Origin: Ruminococcaceae bacterium Marseille-P2935
Lineage (GTDB): Bacteria > Bacillota > Clostridia > Oscillospirales > Ruminococcaceae
Direction of reading: 5' to 3'
Assembly (NCBI GenBank): GCA_900104565.1
Contig: LT629951.1
Span: 593,596 to 657,595 of the forward strand
DNA length: 64,000 bases
Part shown: positions 27,038-35,094 of the stretch, piece by piece
Numbering within the stretch: position 1 is the stretch's first letter
Layout of the letters: the number at the start of each line of letters is the position of its first letter
The notes under the pieces: model-generated
What the model was told of the DNA's origin: nothing
Databases searched by the model: none
Seen by the model: only the letters and a program-made list of their open reading frames with translations
Position numbers and translations under genes: made by a program

Positions 27038-27694
27038 TTTTAGTATAAAACGATTTTTTTTAAACTCAATTAAACCGTCATCCCGCATTTTACAAAGTTC
27101 ATTTGACATGGCGCTTCGGTCCACCGAAAAATAATCGGCCAGTTGCTGCCGGTTAAAAGGAATTTCAAACACATTACTCCCATAGCGCTGCGCCTCGGCC
27201 GAAAGATAGGACAACAGCTTACCCCGAATGCCGCGCTGCGCCAAGTGGGTTAATTTTTCGTTCATGCGCAGATTTTTTTCTGCCAGTGTAGACATTAAAT
27301 TGCGGATCAGCTTGGTATGAAATTCACATGCGGAAGTACATACGCTAAGAAGCCGCCGAACATTCAAAAATAGAATTTCACATGTTTCGGCCGCTACCAC
27401 ATTAACTCCCAAAGCAACACCTTGCATACAGGCGTAACTTTCCGCAAACACCTGCCCCGGTGAAATTTCTGCCAGGATGTTCCGGTTGCCCCAAAAATCT
27501 TCTTTTAAAATGTGCACGCTGCCGCTTAACAACAGTCCAATCGAGTTTACCTCATCCCCCAGCCGGCGTATAAACTCATTTTTGGTATAACTGCGTTTTT
27601 CTGCCGAAAGACAATGAAGCATTGCATTTATTTCATCCTCTTCAATTCCGAAAAACAATGATGATTTTTTTATAATTGATAAATATTTTTTCAT
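27026..27694 (-). CDS. Crp/Fnr-family transcriptional regulator
   Basis: 222 residues: an N-terminal cyclic-nucleotide-binding-like beta-barrel (about 10-125, including LGDEVNSIGLLLSGSVHILKEDFWGNRNILAEISPGQVFAESYA) and a C-terminal winged helix (about 150-215; FNRQQLADYFSVDRSAMSNELCKMRDDGLIEFKKNRFILK). It is divergent from the cupin-ferredoxin-hcp operon, and Crp/Fnr proteins next to hcp commonly control it in response to nitric oxide or redox (HcpR/NnrR-like). The N-terminus lacks an Fnr-type Cys cluster. A palindrome 13 bases before its start may be its own and the operon's operator. Confidence 0.9.
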   Translation of the reverse strand: MKKYLSIIKKSSLFFGIEEDEINAMLHCLSAEKRSYTKNEFIRRLGDEVNSIGLLLSGSVHILKEDFWGNRNILAEISPGQVFAESYACMQGVALGVNVVAAETCEILFLNVRRLLSVCTSACEFHTKLIRNLMSTLAEKNLRMNEKLTHLAQRGIRGKLLSYLSAEAQRYGSNVFEIPFNRQQLADYFSVDRSAMSNELCKMRDDGLIEFKKNRFILKNIE

Positions 27695-27706
27695 ATACCC
27701 GCCTTT

Positions 27707-27722
27707 TGTTGTTAATACAACA
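27707..27722. promoter_or_regulatory. Candidate Crp/Fnr-type operator
   Basis: TGTTGTTAATACAACA: perfect 6-bp arms around a TAAT centre, in the divergent regulator-hcp intergenic region. Its centre is 41.5 bases before the start predicted from the TATGAT -10 box at 27744-27749, the class II activator position. Confidence 0.6.
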
Positions 27723-27743
27723 TATTTGTTTTATTTATTGTAG

Positions 27744-27749
27744 TATGAT
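27744..27749 (+). promoter_or_regulatory. -10 element of the cupin-ferredoxin-hcp operon
   Basis: TATGAT with no good -35 element, as expected for an activator-dependent promoter. Confidence 0.5.
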
Positions 27750-27810
27750 GTGGGTGAAAAGTCAATTAAGAATGCATTAACCCATATGATATTGGAAGGG
27801 GGAATTTAAC

Positions 27811-28131
27811 ATGAATGCAAAACAGTTTCACATGAGCGACGCAAAACAAAAGGTTATTGAACCAGTAATTATGGACGAGAATCTTCATTACATGCATATG
27901 GTTTTACCCCAGGGGGAAGGGCTGCCTGTGCATTTTACCAATGCAACGGTATACATGACAGTGGTGACGGGTACGCTGTCTATCTGTCTTGGGGATGATG
28001 CAGAGATGGAGGTTCCGGCAAGAACCATTTTAAAAATTCCTTTTCAAACCCGGATGGACGCAAAAAATAAGCATCATGATACTCTAGAGCTTTTTGTTGT
28101 AAAGGCTCCGGCACCACAGGGAAATAGTTAA
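27811..28131 (+). CDS. Small cupin-domain protein of the hcp operon
   Basis: A 106-residue cupin-like protein: LPQGEGLPVHFTNATVYMTVVTGTLSICLGDDAEMEVPARTILKIPFQTRMDAKNKHHDTLELFVVKAP. The HH near the C-terminus and His in LPVHFT may bind metal. It has a good GGAAGGGGGAA SD. It is the first gene of the unit with ferredoxin and hcp, so it may act in redox or nitrosative stress; no reaction can be assigned. Confidence 0.8.
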   Translation: MNAKQFHMSDAKQKVIEPVIMDENLHYMHMVLPQGEGLPVHFTNATVYMTVVTGTLSICLGDDAEMEVPARTILKIPFQTRMDAKNKHHDTLELFVVKAPAPQGNS

Positions 28132-28150
28132 TCACCAAGGAGGATTGGGT

Positions 28151-28333
28151 ATGAAAGTACATGTGAATGAGGGCTGCATCGGCTGTGAATTGTGCGTCGG
28201 CATCTGCCCCAGCTACTTTCGTATGACTGAGGAAGGTGTGGCAGAAGCGGTCACAGAGGGATTGCAAGAGAATGATAGTCAGGTAATCGAGGCACGGGAC
28301 AGCTGCCCCGTTGGCGCGATTGAAGTAGAGTAA
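28151..28333 (+). CDS. Single-cluster 4Fe-4S ferredoxin
   Basis: 60 residues. Cys9, Cys12, Cys15 and Cys19-Pro20 (CIGCELCVGICP) and Cys52-Pro (SCPVGAIEVE) form the pattern of monocluster clostridial ferredoxins, in which one of the first four Cys is not a ligand. ATG 28151 follows AAGGAGG. It lies 19 bases after the cupin and 14 before hcp, so it is the likely electron donor to the hybrid-cluster protein. Confidence 0.92.
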   Translation: MKVHVNEGCIGCELCVGICPSYFRMTEEGVAEAVTEGLQENDSQVIEARDSCPVGAIEVE

Positions 28334-28347
28334 GGGAGGTTATTGAA

Positions 28348-29943
28348 ATGGCCCAAGAGATGTTTTGTTTTCAATGTGAACAAACTGCAGGCGGTGGAAA
28401 AGGATGTACCGGAAAGGCCGGTGTTTGCGGTAAACAGGCAGATACTGCCAAGCTGCAGGATCAATTAACAGGTGCGCTGATAGGCCTTGCGCGCGCTGCA
28501 GAGGGCAACCCGCGTACAGCAGGCGCTGACCGTGCAATGCTGGCAGGGTTGTTTACCACCATTACCAATGTTAACTTTAATAATAAAACAGTTCAGCAGA
28601 TGATTGACCGGGTACATATAGAAAAAGCTGCCCTGGCCCCTCAGTGCAGCGGCTGCGGGTCATCCTGCCTAAGCAATGATGATTATAATATGCAGGAGTT
28701 GTGGCAGGCAGACGAGGATATTCGTTCCTTAAAATCGCTTATCCTGTTCGGCCTGCGGGGGATGGCTGCCTATGCGTATCATGCTATGGTGCTGGGCTAT
28801 TCGGATGAGACGGTCAATCAATTTTTCTACGAGGGTTTGTTTGCTATCGGGTGTTATGATACTATGGAAGACTTGTTGCCCGTAGTCCTGAAAACCGGAG
28901 AAGTTAATCTGAAATGTATGGAGCTGCTTGACCGGGCAAATACCGAAACCTTTGGTACTCCGGCGCCGGTAACGGTACCACTTACCATAGAAAAGGGCCC
29001 CTTTATTGTGATTAGCGGACACGACCTTTACGACCTGAAGTTATTGCTGGAGCAAACACAGGGGAAGGGAATTAATATTTATACTCATGGCGAAATGCTA
29101 CCTGCCCATGCATACCCCGAGCTGAAAAAATTTCCGCACCTGAAAGGGAACTTTGGCACAGCGTGGCAGAACCAGCAAAAGGAATTTGCAGGTATTCCAG
29201 CTCCGGTTTTATTCACTACCAACTGTCTGATGCCAGTCAAGGATTCCTACTCTGACCGCATCTTTACCACAGAGGTCGTATCTTATCCCGGTATGGTACA
29301 TATTGGGGAGGACAAGGATTTCACACCGGTTATTGAAAAAGCGCTGCAGCTGGGTGGATATGCCCAAGACACAAAGTTTACCGGCATTAACGGCGGAACA
29401 CAGGTTCAAACCGGATTCGGTCATGGTACGGTGCTTTCTGTTGCAGACCAGGTGGTAGATGCTGTCAAATCGGGGGCAATCAAACATTTCTTTTTGGTAG
29501 GCGGATGTGATGGCGCCAAACCGGGACGAAACTATTATACGGAATTTGTACAAAAAACCCCGCAAGATACTGTTATTCTTACTTTAGCATGCGGCAAATT
29601 CCGTTTTAATGATCTTGACCTTGGTACTATTGGCGGTTTGCCGCGGATTATGGATATGGGCCAGTGCAATGATGCGTATAGCGCGATTCGTGTAGCAATC
29701 GCTTTGGCACAGGCATTTGACTGTGGCGTAAATGATCTGCCCTTGTCTATGGTACTTTCATGGTATGAACAGAAGGCTGTTTGCATTCTGCTGACACTTT
29801 TGTCTTTGGGAATTAAAAATATTCTGTTAGGACCCACGCTTCCGGCATTTATTTCTCCCAATGTGCTGAGTTTCCTTGTGGAACATTATAATATTGCGCC
29901 GATTAGTACCCCGGAAGAAGACCTGAAAAAATTATTACAATAA
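28348..29943 (+). CDS. hcp: Hydroxylamine reductase / hybrid cluster protein
   Basis: 531 residues. The N-terminal cluster has Cys7, Cys10, Cys20 and Cys27 (FCFQCEQTAGGGKGCTGKAGVCGK). Hybrid-cluster ligands lie in later conserved segments: GHDLYD, HGEMLPAHAYPEL, NCLMP, LVGGCDGAKPGRNYY, LACGKFRFN, and MGQCNDAYSAI. The protein reduces hydroxylamine in vitro and nitric oxide in vivo in characterised relatives, and functions in nitrosative stress defence in the cytoplasm. It is the last gene of the cupin-ferredoxin-hcp operon, under a divergent Crp/Fnr regulator. Confidence 0.96.
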   Translation: MAQEMFCFQCEQTAGGGKGCTGKAGVCGKQADTAKLQDQLTGALIGLARAAEGNPRTAGADRAMLAGLFTTITNVNFNNKTVQQMIDRVHIEKAALAPQCSGCGSSCLSNDDYNMQELWQADEDIRSLKSLILFGLRGMAAYAYHAMVLGYSDETVNQFFYEGLFAIGCYDTMEDLLPVVLKTGEVNLKCMELLDRANTETFGTPAPVTVPLTIEKGPFIVISGHDLYDLKLLLEQTQGKGINIYTHGEMLPAHAYPELKKFPHLKGNFGTAWQNQQKEFAGIPAPVLFTTNCLMPVKDSYSDRIFTTEVVSYPGMVHIGEDKDFTPVIEKALQLGGYAQDTKFTGINGGTQVQTGFGHGTVLSVADQVVDAVKSGAIKHFFLVGGCDGAKPGRNYYTEFVQKTPQDTVILTLACGKFRFNDLDLGTIGGLPRIMDMGQCNDAYSAIRVAIALAQAFDCGVNDLPLSMVLSWYEQKAVCILLTLLSLGIKNILLGPTLPAFISPNVLSFLVEHYNIAPISTPEEDLKKLLQ

Positions 29944-29956
29944 CCCCTAATATATC

Positions 29957-30005
29957 CAGCAAAGCCGGAGACTTGATTGTTTACAGTCAGCTTTCCGGCT
30001 TTGTT
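29957..30005 (+). terminator. Terminator of the hcp operon
   Basis: A 10-bp stem, CAAAGCCGGA/TCCGGCTTTG, with an internal GACT/AGTC pairing, followed by TTATA. Confidence 0.65.
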
Positions 30006-30479
30006 ATACCGTTTTAAACCTGAATGACATATTTTCTTCTGAACATGAAGATATAAAAATAGGATGAAATGGGAATAGCAGCTCAGCTGTAGTAATTCTG
30101 CGGTGGATTGTTATGCTGTTTTCTATGCACATTTAAACAGGAACATTTTGAAGAAAAGCTGCTGTGGTGGATAGTATTCCGTGTTGATCGTCAACTCCCG
30201 CACCCTCAGTGCAGCAGAAGACTATGCCTGCCGCCGAAAAACTGTAGCAGTATGACATAAAACAAGCATAGGTCATAAAAACACTAAAAGTGTCATAAGA
30301 ACTTGCATCTTAAGAGATGATGAAAGACCGTGTATTGCCGCATACGCACTATAACTGATAAAGCAGAAAGTTCTGATTGCTTTTGGTTTACATCACAGTT
30401 TTCGCGTTATTTGCATTGCTCTTGCTTCAAGCAAACGTTTAAGAGGGATATTCGCTGTCAAAGCAGGTGCATTCCCGAA
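30006..30479. other. Intergenic stretch between hcp and ychF
   Basis: No supported gene. A 68-codon plus-strand frame (30330-30536) runs into the ychF terminator and lacks an SD. Confidence 0.4.
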
Positions 30480-30517
30480 CAAAAAACCGGTGCGGTCTTT
30501 AGACTGCACCGGTTTTC
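30480..30517 (-). terminator. Terminator of ychF
   Basis: AAAACCGGTGCGGTC pairs with GACTGCACCGGTTTT (one mismatch), with A and T tracts that work in both directions. Confidence 0.8.
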
Positions 30518-30554
30518 TATAAGTTTAATTATTTGAGTGTATCTATGAAGTTAT

Positions 30555-31649
30555 TTATACGTTAAAGCGGAACAGAACAATATCGCCGTCTTTCATGACA
30601 TATTCCTTCCCCTCAGAGCGGACAAGGCCTTTTTCTTTTGCAGCGGCCATAGAGCCGCATTCCACCAAAGTATCGAAAGAAACAACCTCGGCCCGAATGA
30701 AGCCACGTTCAAAATCGGTGTGGATTTTACCGGCGGCCTGGGGTGCTTTGGTACCTTCCTGAATAGTCCAGGCGCGTACCTCCTGCTTTCCAGCAGTGAG
30801 GTATGAGATTAACCCAAGCAGCTTATAGCAGGCTTTGATCAGCCTGTCCAGGCCAGATTCCTGAATACCAAGTTCTGACAGGAACATCATTTTATCTTCG
30901 CTGGACATATCGGCAATTTCCTCTTCCATTTTGCCGCACACAGGGATTACTTCTGCGCCTTCTTCCCTTGCAACTTCGCAAACCTCCTGATAATAGGGGT
31001 TTGATAAAATATCTGATTGAAAATCACTTTCACTCATATTGGCAGCATAGATGACCGGTTTTCCGGAAAGAAGCGGAAGCTCTTTCAGCAGCTCGTCCGC
31101 TTCGTCGCCGCCATGATAAGACCGGGCGGACTTTCCTTGTTCCAAATGGGCTTTTAGCTCTTTTAAAATTTCAGCTTCAGCCAGGAATTTTTTATCTCCT
31201 TTGCTGGCTTTCAGTGCGCGGTCCAGCCGGCGGTCAACAATATCAATATCTGAAAGGATCAGTTCATACTCTATCGTTTCAATGTCACGCTTGGGACCAA
31301 TCGAGCCGTCCACATGAATAATTTCATCATCTGTAAAGCAGCGTACCACATGGACAATGGCGTCCACCTCGCGAATATGAGAAAGAAATTTATTGCCCAG
31401 GCCTTCGCCTTTTGAAGCGCCTTTTACCAAGCCTGCAATATCAACAAATTCAATGACAGCAGGGGTGTATTTGTCAGGTTCATACATTTCTGCTAAAACA
31501 TCCAGCCGATGGTCGGGCACTGCAACAATACCTACGTTGGGCTCAATGGTACAGAATGGGTAGTTGGCCGACTGGGCGCCCGCATTGGTAATCGCGTTAA
31601 AAAGGGTGCTCTTACCTACATTGGGTAACCCTACAATTCCTAATTTCAT
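30555..31649 (-). CDS. ychF: Redox-regulated ATPase YchF (OLA1 family)
   Basis: Obg-related TRAFAC P-loop protein of 364 residues that prefers ATP over GTP and binds ribosomes. The P-loop is GLPNVGKST; switch and G3 are in FVDIAGLVKGASKGEGLGNKFLSHIREVDAIVHVVRCF. G4 is the noncanonical NMSE segment (YAANMSES). The C-terminal TGS domain is WTIQEGTKAPQAAGKIHTDFERGFIRAEV. ATG 31649 has GGAG 9 bases upstream and gives the canonical start MKLGIVGLPN; the frame extends five codons further without support. It is monocistronic. Confidence 0.96.
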   Translation of the reverse strand: MKLGIVGLPNVGKSTLFNAITNAGAQSANYPFCTIEPNVGIVAVPDHRLDVLAEMYEPDKYTPAVIEFVDIAGLVKGASKGEGLGNKFLSHIREVDAIVHVVRCFTDDEIIHVDGSIGPKRDIETIEYELILSDIDIVDRRLDRALKASKGDKKFLAEAEILKELKAHLEQGKSARSYHGGDEADELLKELPLLSGKPVIYAANMSESDFQSDILSNPYYQEVCEVAREEGAEVIPVCGKMEEEIADMSSEDKMMFLSELGIQESGLDRLIKACYKLLGLISYLTAGKQEVRAWTIQEGTKAPQAAGKIHTDFERGFIRAEVVSFDTLVECGSMAAAKEKGLVRSEGKEYVMKDGDIVLFRFNV

Positions 31650-31860
31650 AACCGATGACTCCATTTCAAAAAAGTTTATTGCTATAAGCGGCAGGCGCAG
31701 CCTGATATTTACAGTTGCACCTAAAATAATTTATACGAAATTTTCATGACCCTTCATTTTGACTTTCTCGAATACCCAGACAAAATATATCGATACGTAC
31801 AGCGCAGGGATGCTCCAGAAAGCCATTTAGAATCTCTGATTTTATTGAGTGAGTGCGGTT
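31650..31860. other. Intergenic stretch upstream of ychF
   Basis: Holds the ychF leader; no gene. Confidence 0.4.
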
Positions 31861-32200
31861 ATCCCCTATGCGGGGGACAGATACTTTTGCTCATGTAAAA
31901 GTACCCAAAACACGCTGCCCGCCGCAGGGCTTTTCTTTACACCTGAAACGGCTGACGCCTGGTTTCATGCCCTGCACAGTCACCCTCGGCTGCAGCGCTC
32001 CAAGCTCTTAAGCTAACCGGCAGCGCGTCGCAGTGCAGCGGCCTGCGGCCGTACCCTCGGGGCTTCCCGTGTTTGCACATTAAAAAACATCTGGCTACCC
32101 GTCGGCAGGTGCAGGGCAGTAGCCGAAAAAACCGTTGGAGTATACCCCATACTGGGTCACAATTAAAACGGCTTGTTTTGTACTGGGCAAGGTTATTCAT
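31861..32200. repeat. GC-rich gene-free segment, probable dispersed-repeat remnant
   Basis: It is richer in G+C than its flanks and carries small inverted repeats: TACTTTT/AAAAGTA (31882-31903), GCCC/GGGC next to it, and GCGGCCTGCGGCCG. The only open frame, 87 codons on the minus strand, is Arg/Cys-rich with no SD and looks like a translated repeat rather than a protein. The layout resembles dispersed intergenic repeats of clostridial genomes; this needs a genome-wide search. Confidence 0.45.
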
Positions 32201-32364
32201 ACACCAAGTGTAGGGTATTCTCGGGTACCCGTTTAAAATCTTCGATTTTAGTAACGGGTGAGGTTAATATACCACGAACACGAAGTGTGAATGATATCAT
32301 TGGCCATAGGGCCGCTTGTCGGCCTGGCCATGAAAGTATAATAACCGCTTTGCGGTTATTATAC
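32201..32364. repeat. Cluster of consecutive hairpins
   Basis: Five inverted repeats in 165 bases: ACACCAAGTGT (about 32201); ACCCGTTTAAAATC with GATTTTA-GT-AACGGGT (32227-32259); ACACGAAGTGT followed by the 12-bp palindrome AATGATATCATT (32278-32301); TGGCCA...TGGCCA with inner GGCCG/CGGCC (32301-32330); and a 13-bp perfect stem GTATAATAACCGC/GCGGTTATTATAC with loop TTT (32336-32364). No gene covers them. Confidence 0.7.
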
Positions 32365-32782
32365 CACAAAAATGCAACGTTTGGATACTTAAGCCCTAAA
32401 AGGGAAACCCAGCAGCTCCCAAATACGCAGCTGCACAGCAACAAAGCTTTAGAATGAAAGCAATTTACAGGCATGCCGGCCGTATATAGGGCCAAATTAC
32501 TGTTCCAGCAGTTATTATACCGTTGTTTTCGGTCATTCACAAGGGGTTGTTAAAATTGATTGGACAAAACATTAAAAAAAAGTTCATGACTCGCAAAAAA
32601 TATCATGTATAATAGAAAGAAAGAACGAATTTTTTGTTCATAATTTGGATGTGTTGAATAATTTGTTAACAAAAAGCGGGTACCCTATACCATAAAGGAT
32701 ACTTTGACAAGCAGTGAGAAAGAAATTCAATACCCAGCGATAGCGTAGGGTTATGAAAATAAAATTACTGGAGGTTTGAACA
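32365..32782. other. Upstream region of the two-component operon
   Basis: A TATAAT (32608-32613) and a TTGACA (32704-32709) are candidate promoter parts, neither with an ideal partner. I see nothing else. Confidence 0.4.
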
Positions 32783-33475
32783 ATGTCAATGGGAAAAATT
32801 TTAGTTGCGGATGATGATAAGAATATCTGTGAGCTGCTGCGGCTTTATCTGGAGAAGGAAGGCTATACCGTTGCCATTGCCAACGATGGCGAAGAAGCGT
32901 TAAGCCAGTTTGCATCCGAAACACCGGACATTGTGCTGTTGGATATTATGATGCCCAGATTGGACGGATGGCAGGTTTGCCGGGAGATTCGTAAAAAATC
33001 TAACTGCCCTATTATTATGATTACTGCAAAAGGAGAAACCTTTGATAAGGTTTTGGGACTGGAATTGGGTGCAGACGACTATGTAGTAAAACCCTTTGAT
33101 GCAAAGGAAATTGTAGCACGCATCAAGGCTGTGTTGCGCCGTACTGGAAAAGCAGCTCCTTCGCTTGACAGTAAAGAGGTCAGTTACGATAAACTGGTAG
33201 TTAACATGACCAAATATGAGCTGAAGGTAGACGGCAAGGTAGTCGATACTCCCCCAAAAGAACTGGAACTGCTATATCATCTTGCCAGCAATCCCAACCG
33301 GGTTTATACCCGTGACCAACTACTGGATGAAGTTTGGGGCTTTGAATACTATGGCGATTCCCGTACGGTTGACGTGCACGTAAAACGCCTGCGTGAAAAA
33401 CTGGAAGGGGTATCGGAGCAGTGGAGCCTGAAAACAGTTTGGGGCGTTGGTTATAAATTTGAAGTGAAAGAATAG
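32783..33475 (+). CDS. OmpR-family response regulator
   Basis: 230 residues. The receiver domain (about 4-118) has acidic residues Asp10-Asp12, phospho-acceptor Asp54 (VLLDIMMP) and the conserved Lys in MITAKGE. The winged-helix DNA-binding domain (about 130-228) ends RTVDVHVKRLREKLEGVSEQWSLKTVWGVGYKFEV. GGAGG lies 8 bases before the ATG. The kinase gene follows after one base, then an HtrA protease, an order seen for WalRK/cell-envelope-stress systems. A cell-wall role is inferred, not shown. Confidence 0.94.
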   Translation: MSMGKILVADDDKNICELLRLYLEKEGYTVAIANDGEEALSQFASETPDIVLLDIMMPRLDGWQVCREIRKKSNCPIIMITAKGETFDKVLGLELGADDYVVKPFDAKEIVARIKAVLRRTGKAAPSLDSKEVSYDKLVVNMTKYELKVDGKVVDTPPKELELLYHLASNPNRVYTRDQLLDEVWGFEYYGDSRTVDVHVKRLREKLEGVSEQWSLKTVWGVGYKFEVKE

Positions 33476-33476
33476 G

Positions 33477-34958
33477 ATGAGCATGCAAAAAAGCCTGTTT
33501 TCTAAGTATTTTTCCATTTGCTCCTCTATTATTATGGTAAGCATTACCGTATTGGGCATGGTGTTTATGTTGTTTGCCTCACAGTATTTTCAGGAGGATA
33601 AATACAAAACGTTGCTGAAAAATGCCAGCCAGGCCGCTGTGTTGACACAGGCCAACTACCAGCAAAATGGAAATGGTGTAGTTGACCGGTATACCGTACT
33701 GCCCAGCTATTTAATTCGCGGCGATGCAGTGGATGCTACCTTGTTTTTGGTAGATATGAATGGAAAAACATTGTTGTGCACCCATCAGGATGGGGCTGCC
33801 TGTAACCATGTCAATTACCTGGTACCCCAGGAGGCAATTGAGCAGGTACGAACAAAGGGCATTTACCAGGAAACCGGAAGGCTGGGGGGAATTTACAGCA
33901 AGCAGTATTTTACCGTAGGAGTACCGGTAAAGGATGAACAGGGGCTTCCGGTAGGAATCGTATTTGCATCCTCTTCAGCGGCCAGCCTGAACATCTTTTT
34001 GCTGGAAATTTTAAAAATGTTTGCACTCAGTTCCATAGCAGTTATTCTGCTGGCGTTTGTGGTGATTTATTTTGTCACCAAGCGAATGGTTGCGCCGTTA
34101 AGACAGATGGTAAAGGCGACGCAGAGCTTTTCGAAGGGTGACTTTACTGTTCGGGTACCGGTGGATAGTTATGACGAGATTGGCAAACTGTCTATGGCCT
34201 TTAATAATATGGCAGGGTCGCTGGCAACTATGGAATCGGTGCGCCGGTCCTTTATTGCCAACGTATCACACGAATTAAAAACCCCAATGACCACCATAGG
34301 CGGTTTTATTGACGGCATTTTGGATGGCACTATTCCCGAAGAAAAACGGGACCATTACCTGCATATTGTTGCAGATGAGGTGCAGCGCCTGTCCCGGCTT
34401 GTGCGTTCTATGCTGAATATTGCAAAAATTGAGGCCGGTGAGATGAAGCTTTCACCGGCAATGTTCGACCTGAACGATACCGTATGCCGTACCATTTTTA
34501 CCTTTGAACAGAAGATTGAAGAAAAACAATTGGAAATTCGTGGCCTTGATGTAGGCAAGGTAATGCTGGAAGCTGACGCTGACCTGATTCATCAGGTAGT
34601 TTATAACCTTTTGGAAAATGCAGTGAAATTCACCAACATCGGGGGCTATATTGAAGTGGGTTACCAAACCGAAGGGAATAAGCTGCATCTAAGTATTAAA
34701 AACTCTGGCGCCGGTATTTCCAAAGAAGAAATATCCCGGATTTTCGATCGTTTTTATAAATCGGACAAATCACGCAGCTTAGATAAAAACGGTGTCGGGC
34801 TGGGGCTGTATATTGTCCGCACCATCATTAACCTGCATAATGGAGATATTATGGTAAAGAGTGTAGAAGGGCAGTATAGTGAGTTTATTGTTACGCTACC
34901 CATATCTCAAACCAAATCTTCACAACAACTTTTCAAAAAAAGTGAAAAAATAAAATAA
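33477..34958 (+). CDS. Membrane sensor histidine kinase
   Basis: 493 residues: membrane span 1 (about 15-35), an extracellular sensor region (about 36-175), membrane span 2 (about 182-200), a HAMP domain (about 201-253), HisKA with phospho-accepting His265 (FIANVSHELKTPM), and a HATPase_c domain with N box HQVVYNLLENAVKF, G1 ISKEEISRIFDRFYKSDKS and G2 GVGLGLYIV. There is no PAS domain, unlike Bacillus WalK. It is the cognate kinase of the regulator encoded one base upstream. Confidence 0.94.
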   Translation: MSMQKSLFSKYFSICSSIIMVSITVLGMVFMLFASQYFQEDKYKTLLKNASQAAVLTQANYQQNGNGVVDRYTVLPSYLIRGDAVDATLFLVDMNGKTLLCTHQDGAACNHVNYLVPQEAIEQVRTKGIYQETGRLGGIYSKQYFTVGVPVKDEQGLPVGIVFASSSAASLNIFLLEILKMFALSSIAVILLAFVVIYFVTKRMVAPLRQMVKATQSFSKGDFTVRVPVDSYDEIGKLSMAFNNMAGSLATMESVRRSFIANVSHELKTPMTTIGGFIDGILDGTIPEEKRDHYLHIVADEVQRLSRLVRSMLNIAKIEAGEMKLSPAMFDLNDTVCRTIFTFEQKIEEKQLEIRGLDVGKVMLEADADLIHQVVYNLLENAVKFTNIGGYIEVGYQTEGNKLHLSIKNSGAGISKEEISRIFDRFYKSDKSRSLDKNGVGLGLYIVRTIINLHNGDIMVKSVEGQYSEFIVTLPISQTKSSQQLFKKSEKIK

Positions 34959-35094
34959 TCTGGACAATGATGGTTTATTTTCTTTTCATATTTTTTGTTT
35001 ATACTAATGTCATTGGGACAGATGACCCGATAAATTATAAATTACGTTCTGCCGCGATGCTGCGGCGGACTGATGGAATGGAGATGCAAGTTTT

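Noticed and set aside
31937-32200. 87-codon minus-strand frame in the GC-rich block
   Set aside because: Arg/Cys-rich translation typical of structured or repeat DNA; no SD.
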